From: Tubiluchus corallicola
Lineage: Eukaryota; Priapulida; Priapulimorpha; Priapulimorphida; Tubiluchidae
DNA length: 64,000 nt
Direction of reading: 5' to 3'
NCBI GenBank assembly: GCA_030141605.1
Contig: JAQGDQ010000010.1
Span: forward strand, 869,501-933,500
Shown here piece after piece: positions 53,644 to 63,524 of this stretch (its first letter is position 1; each line of letters begins with the position of its first letter). The notes beneath the pieces are model-generated. The model had not been told where the DNA came from. It saw only the letters and a list, made by a program, of their open reading frames with translations, and did not search any database. The translations under genes and the position numbers were made by a program.

Positions 53644-56608
53644 AACTCTACGAAAAATTGTTTTAATTTGACCTGTCAGCTCAGAACTCTGATAAATTAT
53701 AAAAAGTATCTTCATTTCTTCTTATACATTACAATAACCCAGCAATTGTCCTTTTAGTTAGAACAAGAAAGCAAAGACAGGTTTATCTTAAAGGTTTTTA
53801 TTAATCGCGACATTAAAATTTTAATAGCTTCAAAGTCCTTGTATTTTTGTACGCACATTCTTGCTCGTAACTTTCTGCTGCTATAAACCGCCGAAAATTA
53901 TAACTATGAAGTCAGCCTGCTTCTATTTTAAGTTCTCATTTAAATTGCTAGAGGCAAAACTGTTTCTGTCTCTTTGTTTGACCCTCTCGCTTAGACTGAA
54001 ATTGCGATGAATTGATAGTTAAGGTTGAATTTAAAATTGACCAAACTACTGCAATGGCAAAAAATAGCTAGTTGCTAGCTACTAGTTTCCTATAGCTGCT
54101 AAGACTTTCAAGACATTTGAGTTACCATTGACAATTTTAAAAGTAGTTGACGCTGTTTATTTTTATAGGTAACTAAAATTGTTTACCTTACATTTATGTG
54201 TTCTGTTGGTTGCTACTTTTAAAATAAAGCCACCGTAAAACTATTGCTTAATTATATTTAATAATAAAGGTGAATTAACTAAAGCGATTTGATATTGTAA
54301 AAACGATAAGCCGTCTATAAAAGAGCAACATTGTAACAATTAGCCTGTCACTAAAATAGAATAAGTTAGGGTAATGTAACTTCTGTATTTTGGAGTTAGG
54401 TTATAATGGGTTAGGTTGAACTAGACCGCTACCCTATCTTCATCAAATTAATAAGAAACATTGTTAATCACTGGTTACATATTCTGTGTGAAACCGTAGA
54501 TAGTTACGTTTATCAGTCATACGAAGAAAATGAACTTATGGCTAGCAGTACGCACTGTTGGTCTAGTTTTGTAAAAGAAATATTACACGCATATGGCTTC
54601 AATCATATTTGGGGTAATAATTCATCCAATCCATCTCAGGAAATTGGATGAAAACATAAAAAATGATTATATACAATTGTGGAAAAATGAAATGTATGAC
54701 GATAACAAAATTGATGGTCAAAATAAACTATGAACATACGGAACTTTTAAAACGCAGTATCAATTAGAAATTATTCGATTGTTGGACTCAATAAATTTTC
54801 TGCAAATACACTAAACTTAAAATCCATTTGCAATACAATGAAAATGGGAGATATCATAAATCAACAAAAAAATCCTGTATATAGTCTCGTATCTGTACAC
54901 TTTGTGATACTGATGAAATTTAAGATGAGCTGCGCTTAGTAACAAGATGTCCTTTTTACAATGACTTGAGAGTTATATTTTATAGTAAAGTAGCATCAGT
55001 TGTACCAGAATTTAGCGATATTAATGATAATGATAAACTTGTTTTTCTCGTTAGTAGTAATGATACAGAAATTGTAAAACTGGTTATATATTTTGCCCAA
55101 AAAGGCATTCCATAGACATGATACTTGATAATGAATGTCCCATATCTCTATTAGCTAAATATTGTTTGAGTCTCTGCTTTTATTTACTAATGCGCTAATA
55201 TCGCGCAGAAACAACTAACTAATACAAGCAACTGTTTTTTTTTAATTTGCTGTTTATGTAAGCGTGTATGCTTTCTCACTAGAATGAGACTCCAGTCTCA
55301 TACATTGAAAATTAAGACAGTATATGGAGTCGCCAACCGGTGGAAAACAGACTGTGTGAATGTGGTGCTGTCCAAACTGAAGAGCATGTTTTAACCACTT
55401 GCCCAAAGACGGAAAATCTTAGAAATGAGTGCACGAGCGTAAATTTTAACTAATATTGTCGACGTATTTGAAAAATGAACACACATTTAAAATTTGCTAT
55501 GATGTATTAAAGTTGTTAGTAACGTTATTTTGAGTCTAGGCCACTGTCTTTTGTCAAGCTAAAATTAAGTTTCATAAAATTTCTACCAGTACATTTGCAA
55601 ACTTGTTATCAACAGTACTGTATTTCTTTTAAGACAATAATGTATAAGCATAGAATTGGTGCACTGAACTGTATAGCACATTGCATTTATTTTATCTTTG
55701 TTGTTCTCGATGTGTGATTTTGGCAATGTATTTTTGGACTATAGTTTATTTTCTGATTACCCAATATTATAGTGTATTTGTTTCGAATAATATAGTAAAT
55801 AAACTAACTAACTATGTAGCTTGTATGAAAGAGCTCTCCCGAGACTTGCCATTTTGACGTAAAAACGTTGAATGTACGTGTACTCTCAAAACTATTATTT
55901 TTATTTCTTTCACCCTAGTGGGCTCATCAGCTGCGTAAACTGTGCTGCTAACCTGAGACTCTCCGAGAGTCTATCCCACTCTCAGGTTAGCACCACAGTT
56001 TGATGAAGTCCATTAGGATGAGTTTCTGTAAGAAATAAAAATACTTATTTTAAGAGAAATAAATAATTTTAAGACTACAAGGACATACAACGTTTTTATG
56101 ATATTTGTTCTGTGTATTTTAGTGTCAGTATATTTCATTGTTGAGATTGTAATTGTTTTGTAATCTATTACACATGTATTTGTTTGAAGGCTTAAATAAA
56201 TGTGAAATGTTAAGTATGAGAAATATCATGCGAATATCGGTTAGCAAGTTATTTCAAGTGTGTTCCGTGATACTTTTATGAGCTTCTTCTTTCCGTTAAA
56301 ATCTAAACCTGAAAACTATGAAAAAAAAATCCTTGAAAGATGCCTGAGGAAATGTCTATCACTGAACACGAACTCTTTTTAGATGTCAGTCAACTGATCA
56401 TGCACTATTATTAGCTTTGACAGGATTTCGTGACATTCGCACGCACCCCTTAATTGCCTTTTGAATATCATTCCTCATCCCGATTTGCCCTTTCACCTAC
56501 AGATGCTTGCATGACAAAACTCAAACCAGACTAGAATAAGCTCGCTTGTCACAAGCAAGCTTTCTAGGATATTGATTCTAAATAAACTGCTACAAGTCTC
56601 AACTCTCT

Positions 56609-56661
<53 letters not shown>

Positions 56662-57084
56662 CTCTCTTTTGCTTTCATCGTTCAATATTCGCTCTAGGCA
56701 ATTTCATTCATTTACCTACTGATCCTGATCCTAATCCATACTGTTTACCTCATCGGGAGAGAATGTATGTAAAGCCAAACATGGCTGTACATATCAGTTG
56801 AGACACTTTATCAGTTCAGCGGCTCAACTTTACAGAAGTTGCCCTTGATAGTGAGCCAGGTTCGATCACTCCACAAACATCGACTTGAATGGGCCTTGTC
56901 TTTTAAAGGTTTGCAAGTGCACCGAAATGTATAAAAAGTAAGCTTTAAATAACAATTTTTCATGCTTACCACCAATAAAGCCATCAGTTAAAAATGGTAG
57001 AACCTGTTGAACAGCAGGTGAAACCTGGCTTCTCACTACACCGAGTACTGTTGCACAGAGCACAATGACAGATAAAAACTTCAT
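43013..57084 (-). CDS. VWA-A: secreted single-VWA-domain protein, 12 coding exons
   Basis: Coding exons, 5' to 3' on the minus strand: 57084-56970, 52490-52351, 51728-51662, 50616-50404, 48690-48493, 47877-47785, 47121-47024, 46097-45920, 45423-45185, 44944-44767, 43887-43729, 43167-43013. Together they make 1833 nt, 610 residues plus TAG, with every junction GT-AG and in frame. Residues 1-19 are a signal peptide (MKFLSVIVLC..., ending VVRSQ). Residues 39-308 hold the conserved Cys-containing region (CxxC in exon 3, WGIPNC and CLCDPTG in exon 4, HHPDC in exon 6), which I do not recognise. Residues 309-420 are a linker-like region with a conserved LNDYIAAVPNI stretch. The VWA domain spans about 422-605: MIDAS DSSGS at D429/S431/S433, T511, and D540 in VITDGF. 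VWA domains bind protein ligands such as collagen through a metal ion; here an extracellular matrix role is inferred. VWA-B and VWA-C are tandem paralogues. The C-terminus (GGQ) has no membrane anchor. The 610-residue model rests on splice logic and paralogue alignment, not transcripts. Confidence 0.92.
43468..43550. repeat. MITE-like hairpin, copy 1 (VWA-A intron 11)
   Basis: ACAAGCCGTCGCTAA at the left pairs with TTAGTGACGGCTTGT at the right, around a short AT-rich loop. It is flanked by GCGGCCCC. Related to the hairpin at 52045-52142. Confidence 0.75.
44651..44710. repeat. Exact 30-bp tandem duplication
   Basis: The unit begins CCGTTTATATATTCTAATCC and is present twice with no difference. 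It lies in VWA-A intron 10, 57 nt past the exon 10 donor. Confidence 0.95.
45605..45766. repeat. (CTGA)n microsatellite, VWA-A intron 8
   Basis: About 38 CTGA/CTGG units, read as (TCAG)n on the gene's sense strand. It is separated from the true acceptor at 45424 by about 180 nt. Confidence 0.96.
45775..45902. repeat. (GAAT)n microsatellite, VWA-A intron 8
   Basis: About 30 GAAT units starting 18 nt past the exon 8 donor. It is the same motif as the array in VWA-C intron 2. Confidence 0.96.
48988..49240 (+). mobile_element. tRNA-derived SINE in VWA-A intron 4
   Basis: An A-box-like GGTGGCCGAGTGTTTAG near 48994 and a B-box-like GAGTTCGAGGC near 49038 are spaced like a Pol III promoter of a Ser/Leu-type tRNA. 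A non-tRNA body follows and fades into T-rich sequence near 49200. It does not fold as a full tRNA. Confidence 0.55.
50058..50137. repeat. (GA)n microsatellite
   Basis: A purine dinucleotide run in VWA-A intron 4. Confidence 0.95.
50140..50395 (-). mobile_element. Possible retroelement 3' end with (TC)n tail
   Basis: On the minus strand, an AT-rich segment ends in TAAAATAAAAGATTTATTTATT followed by CCCCCC and then a (TC)n array (50058-50137). The layout suggests a retroelement tail that seeded a microsatellite. It lies in VWA-A intron 4, close to exon 4. Confidence 0.35.
50679..50788. repeat. (AT)n / (GT)n microsatellite
   Basis: A mixed (GT)n then (AT)n tract in VWA-A intron 3, starting about 60 nt upstream of exon 4 in the sense direction. 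Confidence 0.93.
52045..52142. repeat. MITE-like hairpin, copy 2 (VWA-A intron 2)
   Basis: CTGGACCCAGTTT and CACTAACTTAACG at the left pair with CGTTAACTTAGTG and AAACCGGGCCCCAG at the right. The loop (GTCGCTATTAATAGTTAAGT...) resembles copy 1. Confidence 0.75.
52693..52826. repeat. Foldback element, VWA-A intron 1
   Basis: The left arm TTGGGTCATCGCTTTCTGAT... (52714-52759) pairs with the right arm ending GGATGGCCCAA (52813). About 40 of 46 positions pair, with a weaker extension outward through TTTCGGAGA/TCTCCGCAAA. The loop is about 8 nt. Confidence 0.85.
53560..53640. repeat. (TC)n microsatellite
   Basis: About 40 uninterrupted CT units in VWA-A intron 1. Confidence 0.97.
54600..55240 (+). 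mobile_element. LINE 3'-end relic 1 in VWA-A intron 1
   Basis: A broken frame reads YGTFKTQYQLE, then RICTLCDTDEI-stop-DELRLVTRCPFYNDLR. This is the C-terminal zinc-knuckle-like region of many invertebrate LINE ORF2 proteins, with at least two stops. It is antisense to VWA-A. Confidence 0.7.
55260..55815 (+). mobile_element. LINE 3'-end relic 2 in VWA-A intron 1
   Basis: Beside relic 1, a second C-terminal motif reads PVENRLCECGAVQTEEHVLTTCPK. It is closer to the 1486-1863 relic than to relic 1. It ends in a tail of AACT repeats (AAACTAACTAACTA) near 55813. Confidence 0.68.
55858..56100. repeat. Long foldback element, VWA-A intron 1
   Basis: The outer ends CGTAAAAACGTTGAATGTAC and its partner ...CATACAACGTTTTTATG pair. 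Pairing continues through TATTTTTATTTCTT, CTCATC and the inner ACTGTGCTGCTAACCTGAGA/CTCAGGTTAGCACCACAGT block, giving imperfect arms of about 110 nt. Confidence 0.8.
56599..56668. repeat. (TC)n microsatellite
   Basis: A CT dinucleotide run in VWA-A intron 1; the minus-strand Arg/Glu frame is an artefact. Confidence 0.95.
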
Positions 57085-57389
57085 CCTGCAAACATATAAA
57101 AAAATACATCAACAATTATTTGCTTGCTTCGTCGTTTAAGTTGTACATCTGTTAGTCCTTACGTGTGTTTATTTGTTTATTTATTCGTTTGTTTGTTTAT
57201 GGGTATGTTTGTTTGTTCGATTGTGTATTGCCAGCATACGCAAGCAATTAAACGACTTAAGTCCTTGCATTTAAGGTTGAGATTTAAATGACAATAATTA
57301 CAAGACAAATTTCAAAGCGCAAAAACAAAAAAGAGAAAAATTAAATTTAGGCCTGAATATGAGCGATGTTAGCTATTATTGTTATTGTT

Positions 57390-57392
57390 ATC

Positions 57393-57441
<49 letters not shown>
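57390..57441. repeat. (ATT)n microsatellite in VWA-A leader intron
   Basis: A short TTA repeat between the leader exon and the first coding exon. Confidence 0.92.
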
Positions 57442-57442
<1 letters not shown>

Positions 57443-57546
57443 ATAACTATCATTATAATTACAAGTATTACTATTTTAAATGGTAAAATTGAAAAACTTT
57501 ATAGTGATAATTAAGGTAGTTAATGGTTTTTGATTAGGCCACCTAC

Positions 57547-57663
57547 CTGTTGTATTTTGCCACCAACCCTGTGCTCTGACTTGCAACCTTTCTAACAAGA
57601 TGTGCTACACTATAAGGGCCTGCAATAAGCTGCGCTCCCAATTTATTAGCCTTTACTTTTATA
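57547..57663 (-). promoter_or_regulatory. VWA-A core promoter and leader exon
   Basis: TATAAAAG lies at 57663-57656, directly preceded by GGCGCCG. Transcription would start about 30 nt downstream, near 57628. The non-coding leader exon then runs to a donor CAG|GTAGGT, ending at 57547, and is spliced over a 461-nt intron to the acceptor TTTGCAG whose exon begins with G-ATG at 57085. The start site is inferred from TATA spacing. Confidence 0.72.
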
Positions 57664-58324
57664 CGGCGCCACCTCGACAAGAGTTTAAGGCTCAGTAGAT
57701 TGCGACGGATACAAATTCATCATCGCCGTCTGTCATAAATAACAGTTTTTATGTTTTTAATCAAGGTCAGAGTCAGATATCAAAATGCCGGTCACATATT
57801 ATTCTTAAAAAAAGATCTGTACTAACGTCAGAATTTGTAGTTACAATGAATTTACAACGGGCAGTACTGTATATTAATGTTAAGTTGACCCTGGCGATGT
57901 TGAAAACAGAAAATTTATGGTGTTGTCCATGACTATGGGTACAATGTGAGAATAAGTGTTATTCTGCGTCATTAGAAATAATGCATATAATAATATACCC
58001 TTTACCAAATTGTTGACATTAATTTATGGACTCGTTTTCACAGACAATGTCTAGTTCATGTACATTTTAGGTGTTCATATGTAAACTTTAGGTGTTCATA
58101 TGTAAACTGTTGTAAACTTTTACATTTTCCTGTTGGTCTTTCGATTTTTGAGTAGGCTTATACCTAATTGTTGTCATCAAGTCGCAGAAGTAGAGCTGCA
58201 AAACTTCGAGCATATTCGTAATTTTATTATAAAGTGCTTTCAATCAAAAGTTATTTACAACAAATACATGGAAGATGTCCTTCTTTGTTTGGGTTTATCT
58301 GTCGAATAAATTTGAATTTTAACG

Positions 58325-58601
58325 AGACGGTTTATTCTAGTGGTAACGCATCCGTGTCTGGGAGGTCGTGACTTCGATACAGCGGTCAGGACGTTCCAAA
58401 GACTGAAAAATGGTACCTGTCGTTACCCTGCTTGGCCCGTGGTATTTAGGGTAAAACCGGAGCCGTAATAGTCTCTGTTATGTAGTTGTAGATTTGTTAT
58501 TTCCATTCGGTAAAAAGCTTTTTGAACTAATGTTAATAGTTTATCCAAAAACCGACTTTAAATAAAGATTATTATTATTGTTGCTGTTGTTGTTGTTGTT
58601 G

Positions 58602-58665
<64 letters not shown>

Positions 58666-58680
58666 CATTAATATTATTAA
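58325..58680 (+). mobile_element. tRNA-derived SINE with (TTG)(ATT)n tail
   Basis: A tRNA-like head (TTCTAGTGGTAACGCATCCG...ACTTCGATAC) is followed by a body of about 180 nt that ends CCGACTTTAAATAAAG at 58553-58568. The tail runs straight into (TTG)n then (ATT)n up to 58680. The layout is typical of invertebrate SINEs with repeat tails. Confidence 0.65.
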
Positions 58681-59214
58681 TATTATTATGCGCCAGGCAT
58701 AGTCAAGTGATAACCATGGTTATGCTGGCGGGTTTAGATCTAAATTCATTCAAATCTTGTTTACTGACTGCGAGAATAAATGACGCTTCGTTCTTGCTTG
58801 TGCAATTATAATGAGCCCTTACCACAAAGATGAGTTATAAAGACGAGTTTGGTGGAGATTGTTGACCAAGTTTGTGAGGTACATATTCGTGATTTTAATG
58901 AGGACCTTGTGGGCCTTTGGCAAGAAAAAGCGACATTCGAAATTTTACATGCCTTTAAAGAAATCACGCATTAATAGCTCATCAGTGAGTTATTATTTGA
59001 ATCAATCATTTCTATAAATGCACCGATGTCTGTCATGTATGTTCACTCCGATGTACCATGTCAACGGTACATGCATAGTAGACATTCATAGAATTGTAAT
59101 GCTTTTGTGAGTGACGAATAGTTCTTTTTTTTACTCAGTGCTGAGAGAGGACATCATTGTTACTATCATCGGCGCAAGCATTATCAGCAACATAGCAACA
59201 TCGATAGTGACAGT

Positions 59215-59330
59215 GACTCTGACAACGACAATGACAACATAGACGACGACGACAACAACAACATCACCATCACTCCTATCGTCATCATCATCACCAACAA
59301 CAACAACAACAACGACGACAACACAGTCAC
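59215..59330. repeat. (ACA)/(ATC)/(GAC) triplet tract
   Basis: Mixed trinucleotide repeats between VWA-A and gene D. Confidence 0.8.
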
Positions 59331-60380
59331 TGACAAATTTCTGTGACTAATGCATCGTCCATACTTTGATTGTATTTGTTTGTATATTTGTTTTGTTTGT
59401 TTGTCGTTTGTTAGTTAGTTTGTTTGTTTGATTGATTGCATGCTTGTCTGTCTGCTTCCATGATTCCTAGCACTCGCCAGCGTGAGTGTGGATCGATTAA
59501 TCCATCTGTCCGGCTGCCGTCCGTCCATCCAAAAGCGAGCTCTTTCATTCATTTCTTCGTCTTTAGTCGTTTGGTTTCCAATTCATTTGTTCATGATTCT
59601 CTCCCGGCGCTTGTTAGTTATTATTTATTCTGACTGGAGTTTATCGATATGCAAAGTACTTGTCGGTGTTTTATCACGCACCTTATTAAAATACCTAAAG
59701 CTATTTATCATGTGTCCATGTTAAAAGCACACAGGCCGTACCAAGGTCACTACGCCCTATATTTGCCGTTAGCCCTGGGCAAAGGCCTCATGCCGACGCG
59801 ATGGAAGTTAAAAAGCATGATATGTTTAACAATCATACCAAACAGCGGAACAAATGAGATGCCGCGCTGTTATCGTTGTGCTCAGTTGCCGTGTTCAATT
59901 CCGTTTCCGTGGCCGTTGTTCAAACTTATGCAATTTATTGAGCCAGCGCCTTTGCTAATTCGATAAATTTGCCCTTTACCAACTAGGTGTTAATAAATTT
60001 TGCACATTTCTGCAAACGCTACATCTTAAAAGCGCTTATACAAAATTTTATCAAATGCATTAAATATTTTGAATAACAAAAGCTGAACAGTTTGAGAAAC
60101 GAAATTGTTATTATGTGTACGATAAGCTTTGTTTTCAACAGGATAAACTGTGTGACAGACATATTGCAATAAGGTATATAATTATATTTCTCAATAAATA
60201 AGCTTGTTTGAAATAAATTGTAGCTAATTTTTACGAGCATCGTATGGCGCGAGGCAAGTCGAAAAAACCATCGACCTGTTCACTAAACAGTTCGAGTCGG
60301 ACACGATGTTGTAAAACTAAAAACCGTTTCTCATAACAGCTGGAAAATAGTAACATTCTTGAGAAATTCACTTTTTTCTT

Positions 60381-60632
60381 ATAGCTATCATTGTGCTTGT
60401 AAGTTTATTATATTATAAATGCATTTGAGTTTTCTTCGAAATCTACCTTTTTATATTACTTTATAGCTATCATTTTTTTGTGTTGTTTTGTTTGGTTTGT
60501 TTTTGTTATCATTGTGCTTGTAAGTTTATTATATTATAAATGCATTTGAGTTTTCTTCGAAATCTACCTTTTTATATTACTTTACAGCTATCATTCCATT
60601 TGTAAGTGTATGCATTATAAATGCATTTGAGC
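60381..60632. repeat. ~120-bp tandem duplication plus partial third copy
   Basis: A block beginning ATCATTGTGCTTGTAAGTTT recurs with a 121-bp offset, nearly identical over about 80 nt. A partial third copy shares ATAAATGCATTTGAG. It lies about 370 nt past the gene D poly(A) signal. Confidence 0.88.
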
Positions 60633-60759
60633 TGAAATTGTTTTCTTGAATGCCATCAACAAGGTGACATCTCGAAATCTAAAGACAATGCCTTATAAGA
60701 AGATCCGGCCTAAATCGATAGAGTCAATAAAATGATAATATCATGGTAATGGGTGATGA

Positions 60760-60880
60760 TGATAATGATTCTACAATGATGAACGAAAGTGCCAGTATGA
60801 CGAAAATGATGTTGATGATGATGAAGACGATGACGACGACGAGGACGATAATGAAAACAATGATATCAGTGATGTCGATG
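60760..60880. repeat. (GAT)/(GAC) triplet tract
   Basis: GATGATGATG- and GACGACGAGG-type repeats just downstream of gene D. Confidence 0.75.
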
Positions 60881-61001
60881 CTGGTGGTGATCTAATTTAC
60901 GTAACTGAAGCTGGTGGATGACAATGAATTGATCATTATGAGAGCGGATTAATTCCTATAGTAGCCGATAAAAGCAAGAAAAATTTAAATTATTGCAATA
61001 T

Positions 61002-61007
61002 TTTATT
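61002..61007 (-). promoter_or_regulatory. Poly(A) signal of gene D
   Basis: A canonical AATAAA on the minus strand lies about 145 nt past the gene D stop. Confidence 0.5.
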
Positions 61008-61150
61008 GATAAAATTAAGAAATAATAAAAATGATTAGAAAATGGCCTTTATAACGTCACAATTGCTCTACACGTGTAGGACGCTGGTTACCGCCTTATA
61101 ATCGATTAATCACCATGTCATCTTCATTGAATTACTGAATTAAAGCAGAC

Positions 61151-61984
61151 TTAATATGGTTGAGAATAGGAAACCTTTGGAGCTGGTGCATGGTACCCTT
61201 TACTACGTGGTTTCCCATAGTGCAGCTTCGGCGCAGGAACCTTAACTGCTTCATAGCTAAATTCTGGATATTTTTGGAACTTGTAACTTCCGCCTGCTTT
61301 TCCGTATCCTTCACCATGGGCGCCTTGAGAGAATTGGTGTTCACCCTTCTGGGTAGCATGTCTATTCGCTCCAAAATCTATTCCTGCGTCTCCCTGCCCC
61401 TTGCCTTCCCTGTCCTCTTGAGAACTATGGTGCGTGCGAGCCACTCCCAAACGGTACTTTTGTCCTACCACACCCGGGCGAATGCGGGGCCGCGATCCTT
61501 TAGGCGCAGCTCTGTCAGCATCAGCGCGTGCGTAATTGAAACCAAATCCCTCCACATCAACATATTCAGCGCCCATGTTTTTCATTCTTTTGAAGCCAAA
61601 GCTTTCCCCGTTTATGTTTTCGCCAAAATTGTTAATAAAGCTTTGATCAACGTTTCTGCTATATGATGACCTGCCATATGATTTGGGTGGGTAGCTTGAT
61701 TCGTATTTGAGCTCGTAACTAGGCTCGTAGCTTGGTTGATATTTTGGCTCATAACTTGGCTCATATTTGGGCTCGTATGTTGGTTCGTATTCATAATTCT
61801 GGCTGTAGCTTGGCTGGTATCCATAGTCTAATTCATAGCTGTCGTCACTGTAGGTAGATGGGTATGAGCCATACGCTGGCTTGTACGATGGCTCGTATAC
61901 CTTATAGGACGGCTGATCGTACTGACCAAAAGTCACAGCTACGCAGATACAGAAATATGCTGCACAGATCAACAGCAATCTCAT
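61151..61984 (-). CDS. Gene D: Tyr/Pro-rich secreted disordered protein
   Basis: One coding exon encodes 277 residues. I chose the Met at 61984 over an upstream in-frame Met because the acceptor TTTTTTCAG ends at 61992 and the residues before it are intron translation. Residues 1-20 are a signal peptide (MRLLLICAAYFCICVAVTFG, probable cut before Q21). Residues 21-111 are built of short Tyr-ending units such as EPSY, EPKY and QPSY, with 23 Tyr in 91 residues. The rest is Gly/Lys/His-rich and low complexity, with two C-terminal APAPK-type repeats (VPAPKLHY, APAPKVSY). The mature part has no Cys. Such composition is typical of cross-linked structural or adhesive matrix proteins whose Tyr may be oxidised; mussel foot proteins are a known example. 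Homology to any named family is not shown. It lies upstream of VWA-A on the same strand, so shared use in an extracellular material is an inference. An AATAAA lies about 145 nt past the stop. Confidence 0.9.
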   Translation of the reverse strand: MRLLLICAAYFCICVAVTFGQYDQPSYKVYEPSYKPAYGSYPSTYSDDSYELDYGYQPSYSQNYEYEPTYEPKYEPSYEPKYQPSYEPSYELKYESSYPPKSYGRSSYSRNVDQSFINNFGENINGESFGFKRMKNMGAEYVDVEGFGFNYARADADRAAPKGSRPRIRPGVVGQKYRLGVARTHHSSQEDREGKGQGDAGIDFGANRHATQKGEHQFSQGAHGEGYGKAGGSYKFQKYPEFSYEAVKVPAPKLHYGKPRSKGYHAPAPKVSYSQPY

Positions 61985-62589
61985 TGTTAATCTGAAAAAA
62001 GAAAGTTTAAATTGTACTAACATTTGAACATAAACTTGCAGCAAAACAAGTTTATGCGTTCTGGTTCATTTATTTACTGATTCATGATTTAGCTTGTTAC
62101 TTAGCAGATTCAAATACGTACAAAGTAACGACCAACAGTAAAAGACCTACACGGTAAAAATAACTGCGACAAATGACGTTTTTGGAAAGCTCCGAGGTAG
62201 TCCTTTTTAATTATAGGGGTACTGGTAAACACTTACTGTATCAATACACAATTATACAAATGTAAATATATGATCGATAAATTTTACAGTACTGCCAGTC
62301 TGCCACGCATAAGTTTCAATAAGTAAAAACCGAGCTAGAAGATACAGTTCTGTTAAAACTACTAAGAACCCATTTCATATTTTTATGAAACAGCAGCGTT
62401 AAATGTTCCAGCATATATTTTCTAAGTATCGCAGAAGAAGTAGTCGCAGCATTGACAAAAAGCCAGATTCGGTTAGACTGATCAAGCGATTTTGCAATCT
62501 TTTAAGTGGGTTAAGATAATGAGCGGGCAGAGGCAACAGCTATCTGGCTGCAGCACTGCATTCACGGTGCATTCTGAAAATAAGATGAC

Positions 62590-62790
62590 AGGATCATATC
62601 AGAAGAAAGTTGTTACGTTATGAATGACGAGACAGTTAGGAAAGAGAAAATGGAAAATTATTGGTAACATTTTGGAAGAAGGAAGACAATGACTGTGCTA
62701 TTGCAATGATATGGGCTCTAAACGCGGTGGGGTGGCGAAAACCACCTGGAGACGGAACCGTCGAAAAAAAGACAGTCAGGAACATTGAAA
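62590..62790 (+). mobile_element. RTE-like ORF2 C-terminal relic
   Basis: Across one frameshift the plus strand reads GKRKWKIIGNILEEG, then DCAIAMIW, then VAKTTWRR/TVEKKT. This matches the well-known 'RRWRWIGH...GRPKTTWRRTVEKE' end of RTE/BovB-like endonuclease-RT proteins. It lies inside the leader intron of gene D. Confidence 0.6.
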
Positions 62791-63459
62791 CATAAAAAGT
62801 AGAAGATAGCAATCAGAACAAAGTTACACAGAGGCGACAGACTAGTCGTCGCTATCCGTCCTAGTTTCTAAACTGTCAATATCAGAGGTTATAAAACGAC
62901 TTGCCGTGACTAGAAAAGGCATAATAAAGGTTGCCCAGGGTCTTATAAACGTAGGTCTTTCGCCCCCGTATAAATGAATTTTAGTCAGCACCGCCACTAG
63001 TTTTTTTTCATGACATCATTAGGCAAACTGTGACCAAGGATAAAGAGATTCACCTACCTATAAGATAGTCTAACTCGCTGTATGCGATACAAATGTAGAA
63101 TGACTACAAACTTCAGACTTGTACATACTTTTAAAACATTTCTAAACAATCACCTCAAGTGAGCGGCACGCAATAATTTTCTGTTTCGCCAGAATTTTGC
63201 ATTTCTTTTTTGCATAAAGAAATAGGTAGGCCCAATTTGCTGAATTTCTGATTTCGATGTCATTTATTGTTATACAACAAAACTTTTATGAATCAAGTGC
63301 GCATGGGGGCTTGCAATGTTTAAGAACGTGAAAAAAAATCAAGTATTTTACCGCTTGCAAAATTAAAAAGTACGTGTTTATTTCGTGACTATTGACCATA
63401 TACAAAATGTTAGTTTCATTGGACAAACAAACTGGTAAGCATTATATATATATAATGTT

Positions 63460-63463
63460 AGTA

Positions 63464-63505
<42 letters not shown>
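63460..63505. repeat. (AT)n microsatellite in gene D leader intron
   Basis: A TATATATA run ending TATGTATG, about 20 nt inside the leader intron from its donor. Confidence 0.93.
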
Positions 63506-63507
<2 letters not shown>

Positions 63508-63524
63508 CGATCCAAATTTCTTAC

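Larger units (their letters stand above)
57670..61000. other. Intergenic region between VWA-A and gene D
   Basis: Holds the SINE at 58325-58680, triplet tracts and the tandem duplication at 60381-60632. The plus-strand open frame at 59649-59966 (105 codons) has no recognisable domain and is probably chance. Confidence 0.55.

Noticed and set aside
59649-59966. 105-residue plus-strand frame
   Set aside because: No domain, no promoter or splice context, and codons that look like random AT-rich sequence.
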